From the NCBI GenBank assembly GCA_013139225.1, contig WTBG01000313.1, positions 1 through 13,221 of the forward strand: a stretch of 13,221 nucleotides of DNA, in the 5' to 3' direction. The notes below the pieces were generated by a model. It had not been told where the DNA came from. It searched no databases and saw only the letters and a list, made by a program, of their open reading frames with translations. The position numbers and the translations under genes are program-made. Positions 1 through 6,138 of the stretch are shown here, one piece after another. How positions within the stretch are numbered: the stretch's first letter is position 1; each line of letters opens with the position of its first letter. Source of the DNA: Deltaproteobacteria bacterium (lineage in GTDB: Bacteria > Desulfobacterota > WTBG01).

Positions 1-2
1 TT

Positions 3-758
3 ATGGAAGTATTTATTATCGGTTCTGGCACATGTGTCCCTTCTCTGAGACGAGGCTCTCCAGGAACCGTTATCAGAGTTGGAAATAGTACCATACTTTT
101 AGATAGCGGATCCGGAACATTAAGAGAGTTACTTAAGGTTGCTGTTTCTTTTAAGGAAATTGATTGCCTCCTGTACAGTCATCTTCATCCGGATCATACC
201 GCTGATCTTGTGCCTTTTCTCTTTGCTTCAAATTATGGAAGTGAAAAGATGAGAACAAGGAGATTGTCCATAATTGGACCTGTAGGGATGACTCAGTTTT
301 ATCAAAGGTTAAAACTGACCTATGGCAAATGGATCATTCCTAAGAGTTACAGATTTGACTTAACAGAGATTTCAGGCGAAAAGCTAAATTTTGCTGATTT
401 CAGTTTACAGGGATTTCCCTTACTGCATAGTGATCATAGTGTTGGCTTTAGGATAAAATCTCAAGATGGGAAAGTAGTTGCTTATTCAGGAGATACTGAT
501 TATTGTCCCAACCTTGTTGAATTGGCAAGAAGAGTTGATCTTCTAATCTTAGAGTGTTCTTTCCCTGATGACAAAAAAGTAGAAGGGCATCTTACTCCTT
601 CATTGGCTGGGCGTGTAGCACGGGAGGCTGAATGCAGAAGACTGTTGCTGACCCATTTTTATCCCCCTTGTGATGATTGTAATATTGTTAAGATAGTTGA
701 GAGTCAGTATTCAGGAGAGGTAATTCTGGCAGAAGATTTGATGAAGGTGGTTGTGTAA
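3..758 (+). CDS. MBL-fold metallohydrolase, RNase Z-like
   Basis: This is a 251-residue metallo-beta-lactamase-fold hydrolase. Visible metal ligands are the H60-x-H62-x-D64-H65 signature (SHLHPDH), H142 or H145 in LHSDH, D164 in SGDTD, and H218 in the THFYP motif near the C-terminus. H196 in GHLT is also typical of the RNase Z/phosphodiesterase branch. The fold binds two metal ions, usually zinc, and hydrolyses phosphodiester or similar ester bonds in the cytoplasm; no signal peptide is seen. The N-terminus (MEVFIIGSGTCVPS) is the normal beginning for this family, so the ATG at position 3 is probably the true start, although any ribosome binding site lies outside the window. The long RNase Z exosite arm for tRNA is not evident, so genuine tRNA 3' processing is unproven. 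The family is certain; the substrate is not known. Confidence 0.9.
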   Translation: MEVFIIGSGTCVPSLRRGSPGTVIRVGNSTILLDSGSGTLRELLKVAVSFKEIDCLLYSHLHPDHTADLVPFLFASNYGSEKMRTRRLSIIGPVGMTQFYQRLKLTYGKWIIPKSYRFDLTEISGEKLNFADFSLQGFPLLHSDHSVGFRIKSQDGKVVAYSGDTDYCPNLVELARRVDLLILECSFPDDKKVEGHLTPSLAGRVAREAECRRLLLTHFYPPCDDCNIVKIVESQYSGEVILAEDLMKVVV

Positions 759-1051
759 GATAGGGTACAGGGGGCAGGGTGCAGTGGATTAGACGATTGC
801 GGCCCCGGTGAAATAGAAGCAAAGATCATTTCACGGGGTAAAATTGCGGCCTGCCTTGGTGCGACTTGTAGAGTGCCGTTGCTGCTATTAGTATTCCGAG
901 ATAGAAGATCAAAACTTATTCCAATAAAGTTCGGTCTGGGCCAGGGAATTAAAATCCTAAGTCCAAAACAAAAGGGATGATTTTAGAACTTTAGTCACTT
1001 TAGGTTACTTAAGTATACTTTAGATTATTTGAGTTCACTTGCGATAGACTT
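759..1051. repeat. Geneless spacer with composite dispersed repeats
   Basis: No ORF here looks real. From left to right the spacer holds an 18-bp sequence (785-802, tggattagacgattgcgg) that recurs exactly at 2835-2852. Next is an imperfect hairpin of ccccggtgaaat against atttcacgggg (about 801-838), a 12-mer ggaattaaaatc (945-956) that recurs at 2945-2956, and a phased ACTTTAG-type array (988-1036). The order of shared blocks matches the spacer upstream of rpsP, which suggests that both spacers carry related composite repeats. Confidence 0.7.
988..1036 (+). repeat. Phased ACTTTAG array, copy A
   Basis: Five consecutive units of 9 to 10 bp begin with ACTTTAG, ACTTTAG, ACTTAAG, ACTTTAG and ATTTGAG (988, 997, 1007, 1017, 1027), followed by a partial ACTT at 1037. 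Copy B at 2981-3045 has the same unit order, including an ACTTAAG in third place. The array ends about 15 nt before the start codon of the small cysteine-rich gene. Confidence 0.7.
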
Positions 1052-1339
1052 ATGAAAACATGTTGTTTCTGTGGACATGAACTGGATATTATAGATAGGG
1101 TAGGGAGGGAAGAAATTTGTCCTCATTGCAATCGAGATCTTAAGTGTTGCCTTAATTGTGCATTTTATGATCCTGGTGCATCCAACTATTGCAGAGAACC
1201 ACAGAGTGAAGAAGTGAGGGACCGTGATCGAAGTAATTTTTGCGATTTTTTTGTTTTTAATGATAGGGAGGCAAGAATTGAAAGTGACGATAAGGTTATA
1301 AAGGCAAAAGAAGAGTGGGAGCAACTGTTTAAGAAATGA
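1052..1339 (+). CDS. Small cysteine-rich (zinc-ribbon-like) conserved protein
   Basis: This 95-residue protein has ten cysteines in its first two thirds. A CxxC pair (C4/C5-C7 region) and C23-P-H-C26 look like a zinc ribbon. A second cluster follows: C32-C33-x2-C36, C47 and C64, in the pattern LKCCLNCAFYDP, then YCREP, then NFCDFF. I recognise this second pattern from uncharacterised small proteins in several Gram-negative phyla. The last 25 residues are charged and probably helical. It is likely a soluble metal-binding protein, and the cysteines could also hold an iron-sulfur cluster. It lies 122 nt upstream of ffh, on the same strand, but a strong promoter separates them. No clear Shine-Dalgarno sequence precedes the ATG. 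Its function is unknown; the conserved cysteine spacing makes a real gene likely. Confidence 0.82.
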   Translation: MKTCCFCGHELDIIDRVGREEICPHCNRDLKCCLNCAFYDPGASNYCREPQSEEVRDRDRSNFCDFFVFNDREARIESDDKVIKAKEEWEQLFKK

Positions 1340-1391
1340 TTTTCAGCAATGTGGTGAGGGAATGCATTGAAATTACAAGAGAAAATAAGAC

Positions 1392-1420
1392 TTGACAATT
1401 ATCGGAAAATAAACTTTAAT
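1392..1420 (+). promoter_or_regulatory. Sigma70-type promoter for ffh
   Basis: A perfect -35 box TTGACA (1392-1397), a 17-nt spacer and a -10-like box TTTAAT (1415-1420) give a near-consensus housekeeping promoter. The predicted transcription start near 1427 leaves a leader of about 35 nt before the ffh ATG at 1462. This is inferred from sequence only. Confidence 0.65.
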
Positions 1421-1461
1421 AATAAGATTGTACATAAATTACTTTAAAATGTGATTGAATT

Positions 1462-2790
1462 ATGTTTGACAACCTTACTGAGAAACTGAATCATACTTTC
1501 AAACGTTTGAAAGGGCATGGCAAGCTTAGTGAGCGTAATATTCAGGATGCGCTCAAAGAAGTTCGTATTACCCTGTTGGAAGCCGATGTAAATTTCAAAG
1601 TTGTAAAGGGGTTCGTCGAAGGAGTCAGGCAAAAAGCCCTGGGCCAAGGTGTTTTAAAAAGCCTTACCCCTGCTCAGCAGTTCATCAAAATTGTTAAAGA
1701 TGAACTCATATCCTTGATGGGTGATAAGGAAAGCCACCTTAATTTAACAGGGAAAAGCCCGCATTCTATTATGGTAGTGGGGTTACAGGGATCAGGAAAG
1801 ACAACTACCATAGGCAAATTAGCGAAACAATTAGTAGATAAACACTATACTCCACTACTGGTTCCAGCCGACGTGTATCGCCCTGCTGCTATAGAGCAGC
1901 TTAAGACATTGGGGAATCAGTTGGGGGTATCCGTTTATGAGGCAGACCCTAATCAAAAGCCGATTGAAATTTGCAAAAGTGCACTCAATCTGGCTAATAG
2001 CAAAGGATTTAGTGTTTTGCTTATAGATACCGCTGGAAGGTGGCACAGCGATAAGGAATTGATGGAGGAACTTGAAAGCATTAAGAAAGAGATTAAGCCG
2101 AAAGAGATTCTTCTTGTTGCTGATGCAATGACAGGTCAGGAAGCAGTTAATGTAGCTACCAGATTTAACGAGGCATTAGATATTGATGGAGTTATTCTCA
2201 CCAAAGTAGATGGTGATGCCCGGGGTGGTGCCGCACTTTCTATTAAAGCGGTTACAAACAAACCAATCAAGTTTGTAGGTGTCGGGGAGAAATTGGATGC
2301 CCTGGAAGTTTTTTATCCTGAAAGGATGGCATCTCGAATATTGGGTATGGGTGATGTCCTTTCATTAATTGAAAGAGCAGAATCTACTATTGATGCAGAA
2401 GATGCCCTGGCTTTAGAGAAAAAGATAAAGAAAGAAGGATTTACGCTTGAGGATTTCAAAGGTGTCTTTCAGCAGATGAAAAAAATGGGTCCCCTGCAGG
2501 ATATTTTGGGTATGATCCCCGGATTAAATAGTAAGGCTCTTAAATCTGTTCAGGTTGATGACAAGAAATTAACCAGAATGGAAGCTATTCTTAGTTCCAT
2601 GACCCAAAGAGAGAGGTTGTATCCATCTATTCTAAATGGAAGCCGCCGCAAAAGAATTGCTGTAGGGAGTGGTAACAGTGTACAGGAGGTGAATCGATTA
2701 ATAAAACAATTTATGCAAACCCGTAAGATGTTGAAGAGATTTGGTAAGGGTGGCATGAAAGATATTGGAAGATTGTTGTCTAACTCCTGA
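1462..2790 (+). CDS. ffh: Signal recognition particle protein Ffh (SRP54)
   Basis: Ffh is the GTPase of the bacterial signal recognition particle. It binds 4.5S RNA and the signal sequence of nascent membrane proteins, and delivers the ribosome to the FtsY receptor. The 442-residue length is normal. The N domain (about 1-90) is followed by the G domain with P-loop GLQGSGKT (107-114), DVYRPAA, DTAGR (189-193) and TKVDGDARGG (from 247). The methionine-rich M domain covers about 325-442, with QQMKKMGPLQDILGMIPG and the RNA-binding stretch SRRKRIAVGSG. The start gives the expected MFDNLTEKL N-terminus. Its ribosome binding site is weak, with only GTGAT about 7 nt upstream. It opens the ribosomal cluster but is separated from rpsP by a 306-nt repeat-filled gap, so rpsP may have its own promoter. 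Confidence 0.98.
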   Translation: MFDNLTEKLNHTFKRLKGHGKLSERNIQDALKEVRITLLEADVNFKVVKGFVEGVRQKALGQGVLKSLTPAQQFIKIVKDELISLMGDKESHLNLTGKSPHSIMVVGLQGSGKTTTIGKLAKQLVDKHYTPLLVPADVYRPAAIEQLKTLGNQLGVSVYEADPNQKPIEICKSALNLANSKGFSVLLIDTAGRWHSDKELMEELESIKKEIKPKEILLVADAMTGQEAVNVATRFNEALDIDGVILTKVDGDARGGAALSIKAVTNKPIKFVGVGEKLDALEVFYPERMASRILGMGDVLSLIERAESTIDAEDALALEKKIKKEGFTLEDFKGVFQQMKKMGPLQDILGMIPGLNSKALKSVQVDDKKLTRMEAILSSMTQRERLYPSILNGSRRKRIAVGSGNSVQEVNRLIKQFMQTRKMLKRFGKGGMKDIGRLLSNS

Positions 2791-2979
2791 CGAAGCTTCG
2801 CCTTAAACCGACGAGGCTTCGCGATACTAGATGCTGGATTAGACGATTGCGGAATAGAGGGATTTGCGATGTGAGATATGCGATGTGAGATTTAAAACAG
2901 AAGATGCTGGATGTTCACATTGCGGATTTCGGATTGCAGAATGCGGAATTAAAATCTTAAACAAAGGGCTGAATTCAAA

Positions 2980-3045
2980 AACTTTAGGCACTTTAGTTCA
3001 CTTAAGCTCACTTTAGTCACTTTGGTTCATTTAGTCACTTTTAAC
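2980..3045 (+). repeat. Phased ACTTTAG array, copy B
   Basis: Seven units of 8 to 10 bp begin at 2981, 2990, 3000, 3010, 3019, 3029 and 3037. They are variants of ACTTTAG(T)TC. The first 42 bp (2980-3021) are a perfect reverse complement of 7327-7368. The array ends about 50 nt upstream of the rpsP start. Confidence 0.85.
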
Positions 3046-3054
3046 TTAAATGAG

Positions 3055-3089
3055 TTGTAGAAATTCCTAGACATTTATTTATGAGGTGA
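3055..3089 (+). promoter_or_regulatory. rpsP leader with motif shared with rplS, and its RBS
   Basis: The 12-mer TTGTAGAAATTC (3055-3066), then AGAC, then TTTAT and a strong ribosome binding site GAGGTGA (3083-3089, 7 nt before the ATG) line up with the rplS leader at 4494-4525. The distance from motif to start codon is 42 nt here and 40 nt there. The shared element may be a leader or regulatory site; no function is established. Confidence 0.45.
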
Positions 3090-3096
3090 AAAAGAG

Positions 3097-3360
3097 ATGG
3101 CTGTTAAAATTAGATTAGCTCGTTTTGGTGCCAACAAGAAACCTTTCTACAGGGTAGTAGTAGCTGATGCATCATCCCCCAGAGATGGTCGCTTCATTGA
3201 GAGGGTGGGGACTTATGATCCTCGGAAAGATCCTCCTGAGATTAATCTCAAAGGGGATAGAATCTTAGAATGGATAAAAAAAGGGGCTCAACCAACCGAG
3301 ACAGTTGGGCAGTTGCTAAAGAAGGGTGGGGTGTTTCCTAAAAAAGATTTAAAGACTTGA
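3097..3360 (+). CDS. rpsP: 30S ribosomal protein S16
   Basis: S16 binds 16S rRNA and helps fold the 5' domain and platform of the small subunit. The 87-residue product has the full family signature: MAVKIRLARFGANKKPFYRV at the start, VVADASSPRDGRFIERVGTYDP in the middle, and the ILEWIKKGAQPTETV helix near the C-terminus. Length is typical for S16. The ATG is preceded at 7 nt by a strong GAGGTGA ribosome binding site. It is the second gene of the conserved cluster, and khpA follows after 93 nt. It shares its leader motif with rplS, the other ribosomal protein gene of the cluster. Confidence 0.98.
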   Translation: MAVKIRLARFGANKKPFYRVVVADASSPRDGRFIERVGTYDPRKDPPEINLKGDRILEWIKKGAQPTETVGQLLKKGGVFPKKDLKT

Positions 3361-3440
3361 TCAGCGCCAGAATTCTTTTGATATAGTTTTCCCAAGAATG
3401 CAGTGGTTGTTCATCTTGAGGACTTTAACCTACCTAGAGT

Positions 3441-3453
3441 GGAGGGCAAGGAG
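3441..3453 (+). promoter_or_regulatory. Ribosome binding site deciding the khpA start
   Basis: GGAGG at 3441-3445 lies 8 nt before the ATG at 3454, and a second purine run AAGGAG touches the ATG. This favours 3454 over the in-frame GTG at 3403, which has no such site. Confidence 0.6.
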
Positions 3454-3684
3454 ATGAAAGAATTGGTCGAATATGTTGCTAAATTGCTGGTTGATCATCC
3501 CGATCTAGTTAAAGTTATAGAAGTAGAGGGAGACAGAACGTCAGTTGTGGAATTGCATGTGGCCAAGGAGGATTTGGGAAAGGTTATTGGTAAACATGGA
3601 AAAACTGCGAGGGCAATAAGAACCATCTTGAGTGCAGCCTCTATGAAACATAGAAAGAGAACTATATTGGAAATTATCGAATAA
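3454..3684 (+). CDS. khpA: KH-domain RNA-binding protein KhpA (YlqC family)
   Basis: This is a single KH-domain RNA-binding protein of 76 residues. In Gram-positive bacteria its relatives partner with KhpB (EloR/Jag), and it is widely conserved between rpsP and rimM/trmD. The GxxG RNA-binding loop is seen as VIGKHGKTARAI (GKHG at 46-49), followed by the helix that completes the KH fold. I chose the ATG at 3454 because it gives the family's usual MKELVEYVAK beginning and has a good ribosome binding site (GGAGG, 3441-3445, 8 nt upstream). The frame is open upstream to a GTG at 3403, but the 17 extra residues do not resemble the family. The next gene is trmD, after 79 nt; rimM is missing between them. 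Confidence 0.93.
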   Translation: MKELVEYVAKLLVDHPDLVKVIEVEGDRTSVVELHVAKEDLGKVIGKHGKTARAIRTILSAASMKHRKRTILEIIE

Positions 3685-3763
3685 AGCCACAACTTTAATT
3701 CACGTAAGTTACTTGGAATATGTTAAGCAGGCTATCACCACTGGTGCTAGTAATTTGACTGTG

Positions 3764-4441
3764 ATGCAATTTAATATTATAACTTTATTCCCCGAGATGT
3801 TTGGTGATCCTTTTAATGCCAGCATCTTAAAGCGGGCTCAGGAAAAGAGTCTCATAAAAATTGAACTTCATAATCTGAGGGATTATTGCAAGGATAAACA
3901 TCGGGTAACGGATGACCTCCCCTATGGTGGTGGTGTGGGTATGGTTATGAAACCTGAACCTCTTATCACTGCTATCGAAGCGATAAAGACTTCACAGCCT
4001 GAGGTGAGGACGTTGTTGATGACTCCCCAGGGAAAGAGATTTGAGCAGAATGATGCGGTGAGGCTGGCACAATATTCTTTCCTTACCCTGGTTTGTTGTC
4101 GTTATGAAGGTGTGGATGAGAGGGTTAGAAGTTTTGTGGATGAGGAGGTTTCTATTGGTGATTATATTTTAACTGGGGGCGAGTTGCCTTCTATGGTGGT
4201 GATTGAGGCTATAGCCAGGATGATTCCAGGTGTATTAGGTGATGCTAATTCACTTCTAGATGAGTCTTTTACTCAGTCAATGTTGGAGGCTCCTCATTAT
4301 ACAAGGCCCAGGGTTTTTAAGGATATGGAAGTGCCGGAAGTCTTGTTATCTGGAAATCATGCAGAAATTGAGCGGTGGAGACAAAAGCAGGCGCTGAAGA
4401 GAACGAAGGAAAGAAGACCTGATTTGTTGTCTAAGGTTTAG
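3764..4441 (+). CDS. trmD: tRNA (guanine-N1)-methyltransferase TrmD
   Basis: TrmD uses S-adenosylmethionine to make m1G37 in tRNAs that have a G at position 36, which prevents +1 frameshifting. From the ATG at 3764 the protein is 225 residues: MQFNIITLFPEMF at the start, DLPYGGGVGMVMKPEP (51-66), and the SPOUT trefoil knot with CRYEGVDERV (112-121) and SIGDYILTGGELPSM (130-144). The C-terminal part contains HYTRP and VLLSGNHAEIERWR. In-frame upstream codons back to a TTG at 3713 add residues unlike the family, so 3764 is preferred, although no ribosome binding site is obvious. The position aligned with the catalytic Asp of the E. coli enzyme (Asp169) is Glu148 here. The C-terminus is somewhat shorter than in E. 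coli (about 255 residues). rplS follows after 92 nt. Confidence 0.96.
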   Translation: MQFNIITLFPEMFGDPFNASILKRAQEKSLIKIELHNLRDYCKDKHRVTDDLPYGGGVGMVMKPEPLITAIEAIKTSQPEVRTLLMTPQGKRFEQNDAVRLAQYSFLTLVCCRYEGVDERVRSFVDEEVSIGDYILTGGELPSMVVIEAIARMIPGVLGDANSLLDESFTQSMLEAPHYTRPRVFKDMEVPEVLLSGNHAEIERWRQKQALKRTKERRPDLLSKV

Positions 4442-4493
4442 GAATAGAATTGGTGAAAACCGGCAATTGAAAAGGACTAATTATTTTAACAGA

Positions 4494-4525
4494 TTGTAGA
4501 AATTCAGAGACGCTTTTATGGGGAG
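4494..4525 (+). promoter_or_regulatory. rplS leader with motif shared with rpsP, and its RBS
   Basis: TTGTAGAAATTC (4494-4505), AGAGAC, TTTTATG and the ribosome binding site GGGGAG (4520-4525, 8 nt before the ATG) align with the rpsP leader over about 40 nt with one 2-nt gap. The two leaders are more alike than chance or a shared ribosome binding site would explain. The role is unknown. Confidence 0.45.
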
Positions 4526-4533
4526 AAAAGAAA

Positions 4534-4887
4534 ATGAATATCATTGACCAAATTGAAAAAGAGCAGATGAAAACAGATATACCCTCTTTCAGATCTGGTG
4601 ATACGGTAAAGGTTCATGTGCGGATCAAAGAAGCTGAGAAGGAGAGAATTCAGGTGTTTGAGGGGGTTGTTATAAAGAAGAAAAAAGGTGCTTGCCGGGC
4701 GAGCTTTACTGTCAGGAAGATTTCATATGGGGTTGGTGTTGAGAGGATTTTCCCTCTTCACTCACCGACTATTGACAAGATTGAGGTGGTTCAGCGAGGT
4801 AAGGTTCGGCAATCAAGAATTTATTACTTGAGAGGCTTAAAAGGAAAAGCGGCAAGGATTAAGGAAAGACAGGTTGTAAGAACATAA
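4534..4887 (+). CDS. rplS: 50S ribosomal protein L19
   Basis: L19 sits at the 30S-50S interface and contributes to the intersubunit bridge. The 117-residue product has the standard sequence from MNIIDQIEKEQMKTDIPSF through GDTVKVHVRIKEAEKERIQV, FEGVVIKKKKG, SFTVRKISYGVGVERIFPLH and SPTIDKIEVVQRGKVR to YYLRGLKGKAARIKE. Length and termini are normal for the family. A GGGGAG ribosome binding site lies 8 nt upstream of the ATG. rnhB begins 19 nt after the stop, so these two are very probably co-transcribed. Confidence 0.98.
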   Translation: MNIIDQIEKEQMKTDIPSFRSGDTVKVHVRIKEAEKERIQVFEGVVIKKKKGACRASFTVRKISYGVGVERIFPLHSPTIDKIEVVQRGKVRQSRIYYLRGLKGKAARIKERQVVRT

Positions 4888-4906
4888 CTGCAATTACTGT
4901 TTTACT

Positions 4907-5548
4907 ATGAATAATGGCTACCCTGATAAGCCCCACGGTTTTCTCCTGCCAGAATACTCATTGTACAAGAAGGAGTATCGTTATATTGCAGGTATAGATG
5001 AAGTTGGTCGGGGTCCCCTGGCTGGTCCTGTTATGGCAGCGGCAGTTGTTCTCCCCCCCTATTGTGAACTTCCAGGTATTGATGATTCCAAGAAATTAAC
5101 TCCCCTTAAAAGAGAAAAGTTGTATGTTGATATATTTGAAGCAGCTCTTTCAGTTGGTATCGGGAGGGTTGATCAGGTAGAAATTGATAAAATCAATATC
5201 CTTAATGCCAGTTTAAAAGCAATGGCTATAGCTTTGAACAATCTTTCTTGTCCGGTTGAGTATGTGTTGGTTGATGGCATATTTCCTGTCGCCACAGATA
5301 TTTCTCAAATGACATTGAAGAAAGGAGATAGTAAAAGTGTGCTCATTGCTGCGGCCTCGGTAGTGGCCAAAGTTACACGTGATAAAATTATGGAAGAGTA
5401 TCACGATCAGTATCCTTGTTATAATTTCGCTCGAAATAAAGGTTATGGTACAAGAGAACATCTCGATGCTCTAAAAAAATATGGTTGTTCCCCGCTTCAT
5501 CGAAAGACATTTAGAGGAGTGACAGAGGATGTCCTAAAGTCTGTTTGA
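4907..5548 (+). CDS. rnhB: Ribonuclease HII
   Basis: RNase HII cuts 5' to ribonucleotides embedded in DNA and in RNA-DNA hybrids, starting ribonucleotide excision repair. The 213-residue product has all four catalytic acidic residues in place: D31 and E32 in GIDEVGRGPLAGP, D123 in VDG, and D141 in KKGDSKS, with the same 18-residue interval as in E. coli. The IDDSKKLT, AAASVVAKVTRD and YGTREHLDAL motifs are also clear. The first 25 residues are a short N-terminal extension before the conserved core, and the ATG lacks a visible ribosome binding site. Its stop codon overlaps the ribosome binding site of yraN, so the two genes are likely translationally coupled. Confidence 0.97.
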   Translation: MNNGYPDKPHGFLLPEYSLYKKEYRYIAGIDEVGRGPLAGPVMAAAVVLPPYCELPGIDDSKKLTPLKREKLYVDIFEAALSVGIGRVDQVEIDKINILNASLKAMAIALNNLSCPVEYVLVDGIFPVATDISQMTLKKGDSKSVLIAAASVVAKVTRDKIMEEYHDQYPCYNFARNKGYGTREHLDALKKYGCSPLHRKTFRGVTEDVLKSV

Positions 5549-5551
5549 GGA
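5547..5551 (+). promoter_or_regulatory. yraN ribosome binding site overlapping the rnhB stop
   Basis: GAGGA at 5547-5551 overlaps the rnhB TGA (5546-5548) and lies 8 nt before the ATG at 5560. It supports that ATG rather than the TTG at 5545, and suggests translational coupling. Confidence 0.55.
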
Positions 5552-5559
5552 ACTATGAT

Positions 5560-5934
5560 ATGAGTGAAGATAGAAAGATCCTGGGGAAAAAAGGAGAAGA
5601 TCTGGCAGCCGCTTACTTAAAGGAAAAACAGGGTTATAAAATTTTACACAGGAACTATCGGTGCGTTTTGGGTGAGATGGATATCATTGCAAAAGATCGG
5701 GATGTACTTTCCTTTGTTGAAGTTAAGACCAGGGGATCAGCAAAATTCGGCATTCCTCAGGAGAGTGTGAATAAAAGAAAACAGCATCAACTCTCAAAAG
5801 TTGCTCTGGAATTTATTAACAGATATAAGGTTCATCATGCAAAAGCTCGTTTTGATGTAGTTGCTGTCTATCTGCTTCCTAATGAAGAGAGAGTAGAATT
5901 AATCAAAGATGCTTTTGAACTGACGTTGCGCTGA
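5560..5934 (+). CDS. yraN: YraN family (UPF0102) putative endonuclease
   Basis: YraN proteins have a PD-(D/E)xK nuclease-like fold and are often encoded next to rnhB, but their physiological role is not established. From the ATG at 5560 the protein is 124 residues, normal for the family. It has the diagnostic N-terminal GKKGEDLAAAYLKEKQGYKI, the GEMDII motif (E39 and D41) and FVEVKTR (E54 and K56), which together form the likely metal-binding site. A TTG at 5545 overlapping the rnhB stop could also start the frame, but the family usually begins a few residues before GxxGE, and a ribosome binding site fits 5560. It is the last gene of the ribosomal cluster; 341 nt of non-coding repeats follow. 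Confidence 0.93.
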   Translation: MSEDRKILGKKGEDLAAAYLKEKQGYKILHRNYRCVLGEMDIIAKDRDVLSFVEVKTRGSAKFGIPQESVNKRKQHQLSKVALEFINRYKVHHAKARFDVVAVYLLPNEERVELIKDAFELTLR

Positions 5935-6058
5935 TTTCAAAAAATGATCTTAACCCTGCCATACTACTTCCCAGATCAATTCTCTTTATGATATAGTTAC
6001 TTTTTCCAAAAATAATTGCATTTGGACAGCATTTTACCTTGTTAGTTTCATCCAAAGG

Positions 6059-6098
6059 TAAATCCCCCCTTTAATAAAGGGGGGTTAGGGGGGATTTA
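6059..6098. repeat. Nested C-run/G-run hairpin repeat
   Basis: The outer arms taaatcccccc (6059-6069) and ggggggattta (6088-6098) pair over 11 bp. The inner arms ccccccttt (6064-6072) and aaagggggg (6076-6084) pair over 9 bp with a 3-nt loop. The two share the C-run, so only one can form at a time. This kind of aaatcccccc...ggggggattt element is common in spacers of many environmental bacteria. Confidence 0.8.
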
Positions 6099-6138
6099 TG
6101 ACTCTTTAGGACAGTAGTGTAACATAGTATATTTGAAT

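Larger units (their letters stand above)
2791..3096. repeat. Repeat-filled spacer between ffh and rpsP
   Basis: There is no gene here. The spacer starts with the palindrome cgaagcttcg (2791-2800) directly after the ffh stop, echoed by gacgaggcttcgcg at about 2810-2823. The 18-bp sequence shared with the first spacer follows (2835-2852). Next is a 13-bp tandem repeat tgcgatgtgagat (2865-2877 and 2879-2891), then a degenerate run of ggattgcgga-like units (about 2915-2946), and then ACTTTAG array copy B (2981-3045). The last 42 nt form the rpsP leader. No intrinsic terminator with a T-tract is visible. Confidence 0.7.

Noticed and set aside
2791..2821. Intrinsic terminator after ffh
   Set aside because: A GC-containing hairpin is possible (cgaagc with gcttcg), but no T-tract follows it.
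759..3096. CRISPR array in the repeat-filled spacers
   Set aside because: Repeat units are 9-18 bp and directly abutting or irregularly placed. There are no 25-40 bp repeats with unique spacers and no cas genes.
3403..3453. GTG start for khpA at 3403
   Set aside because: It would add 17 residues not seen at the start of this family, and the ATG at 3454 has a proper ribosome binding site.
3713..3763. TTG start for trmD at 3713
   Set aside because: The ATG at 3764 gives the standard MxFxIITLFPEMF N-terminus, and the extra residues are unlike TrmD.
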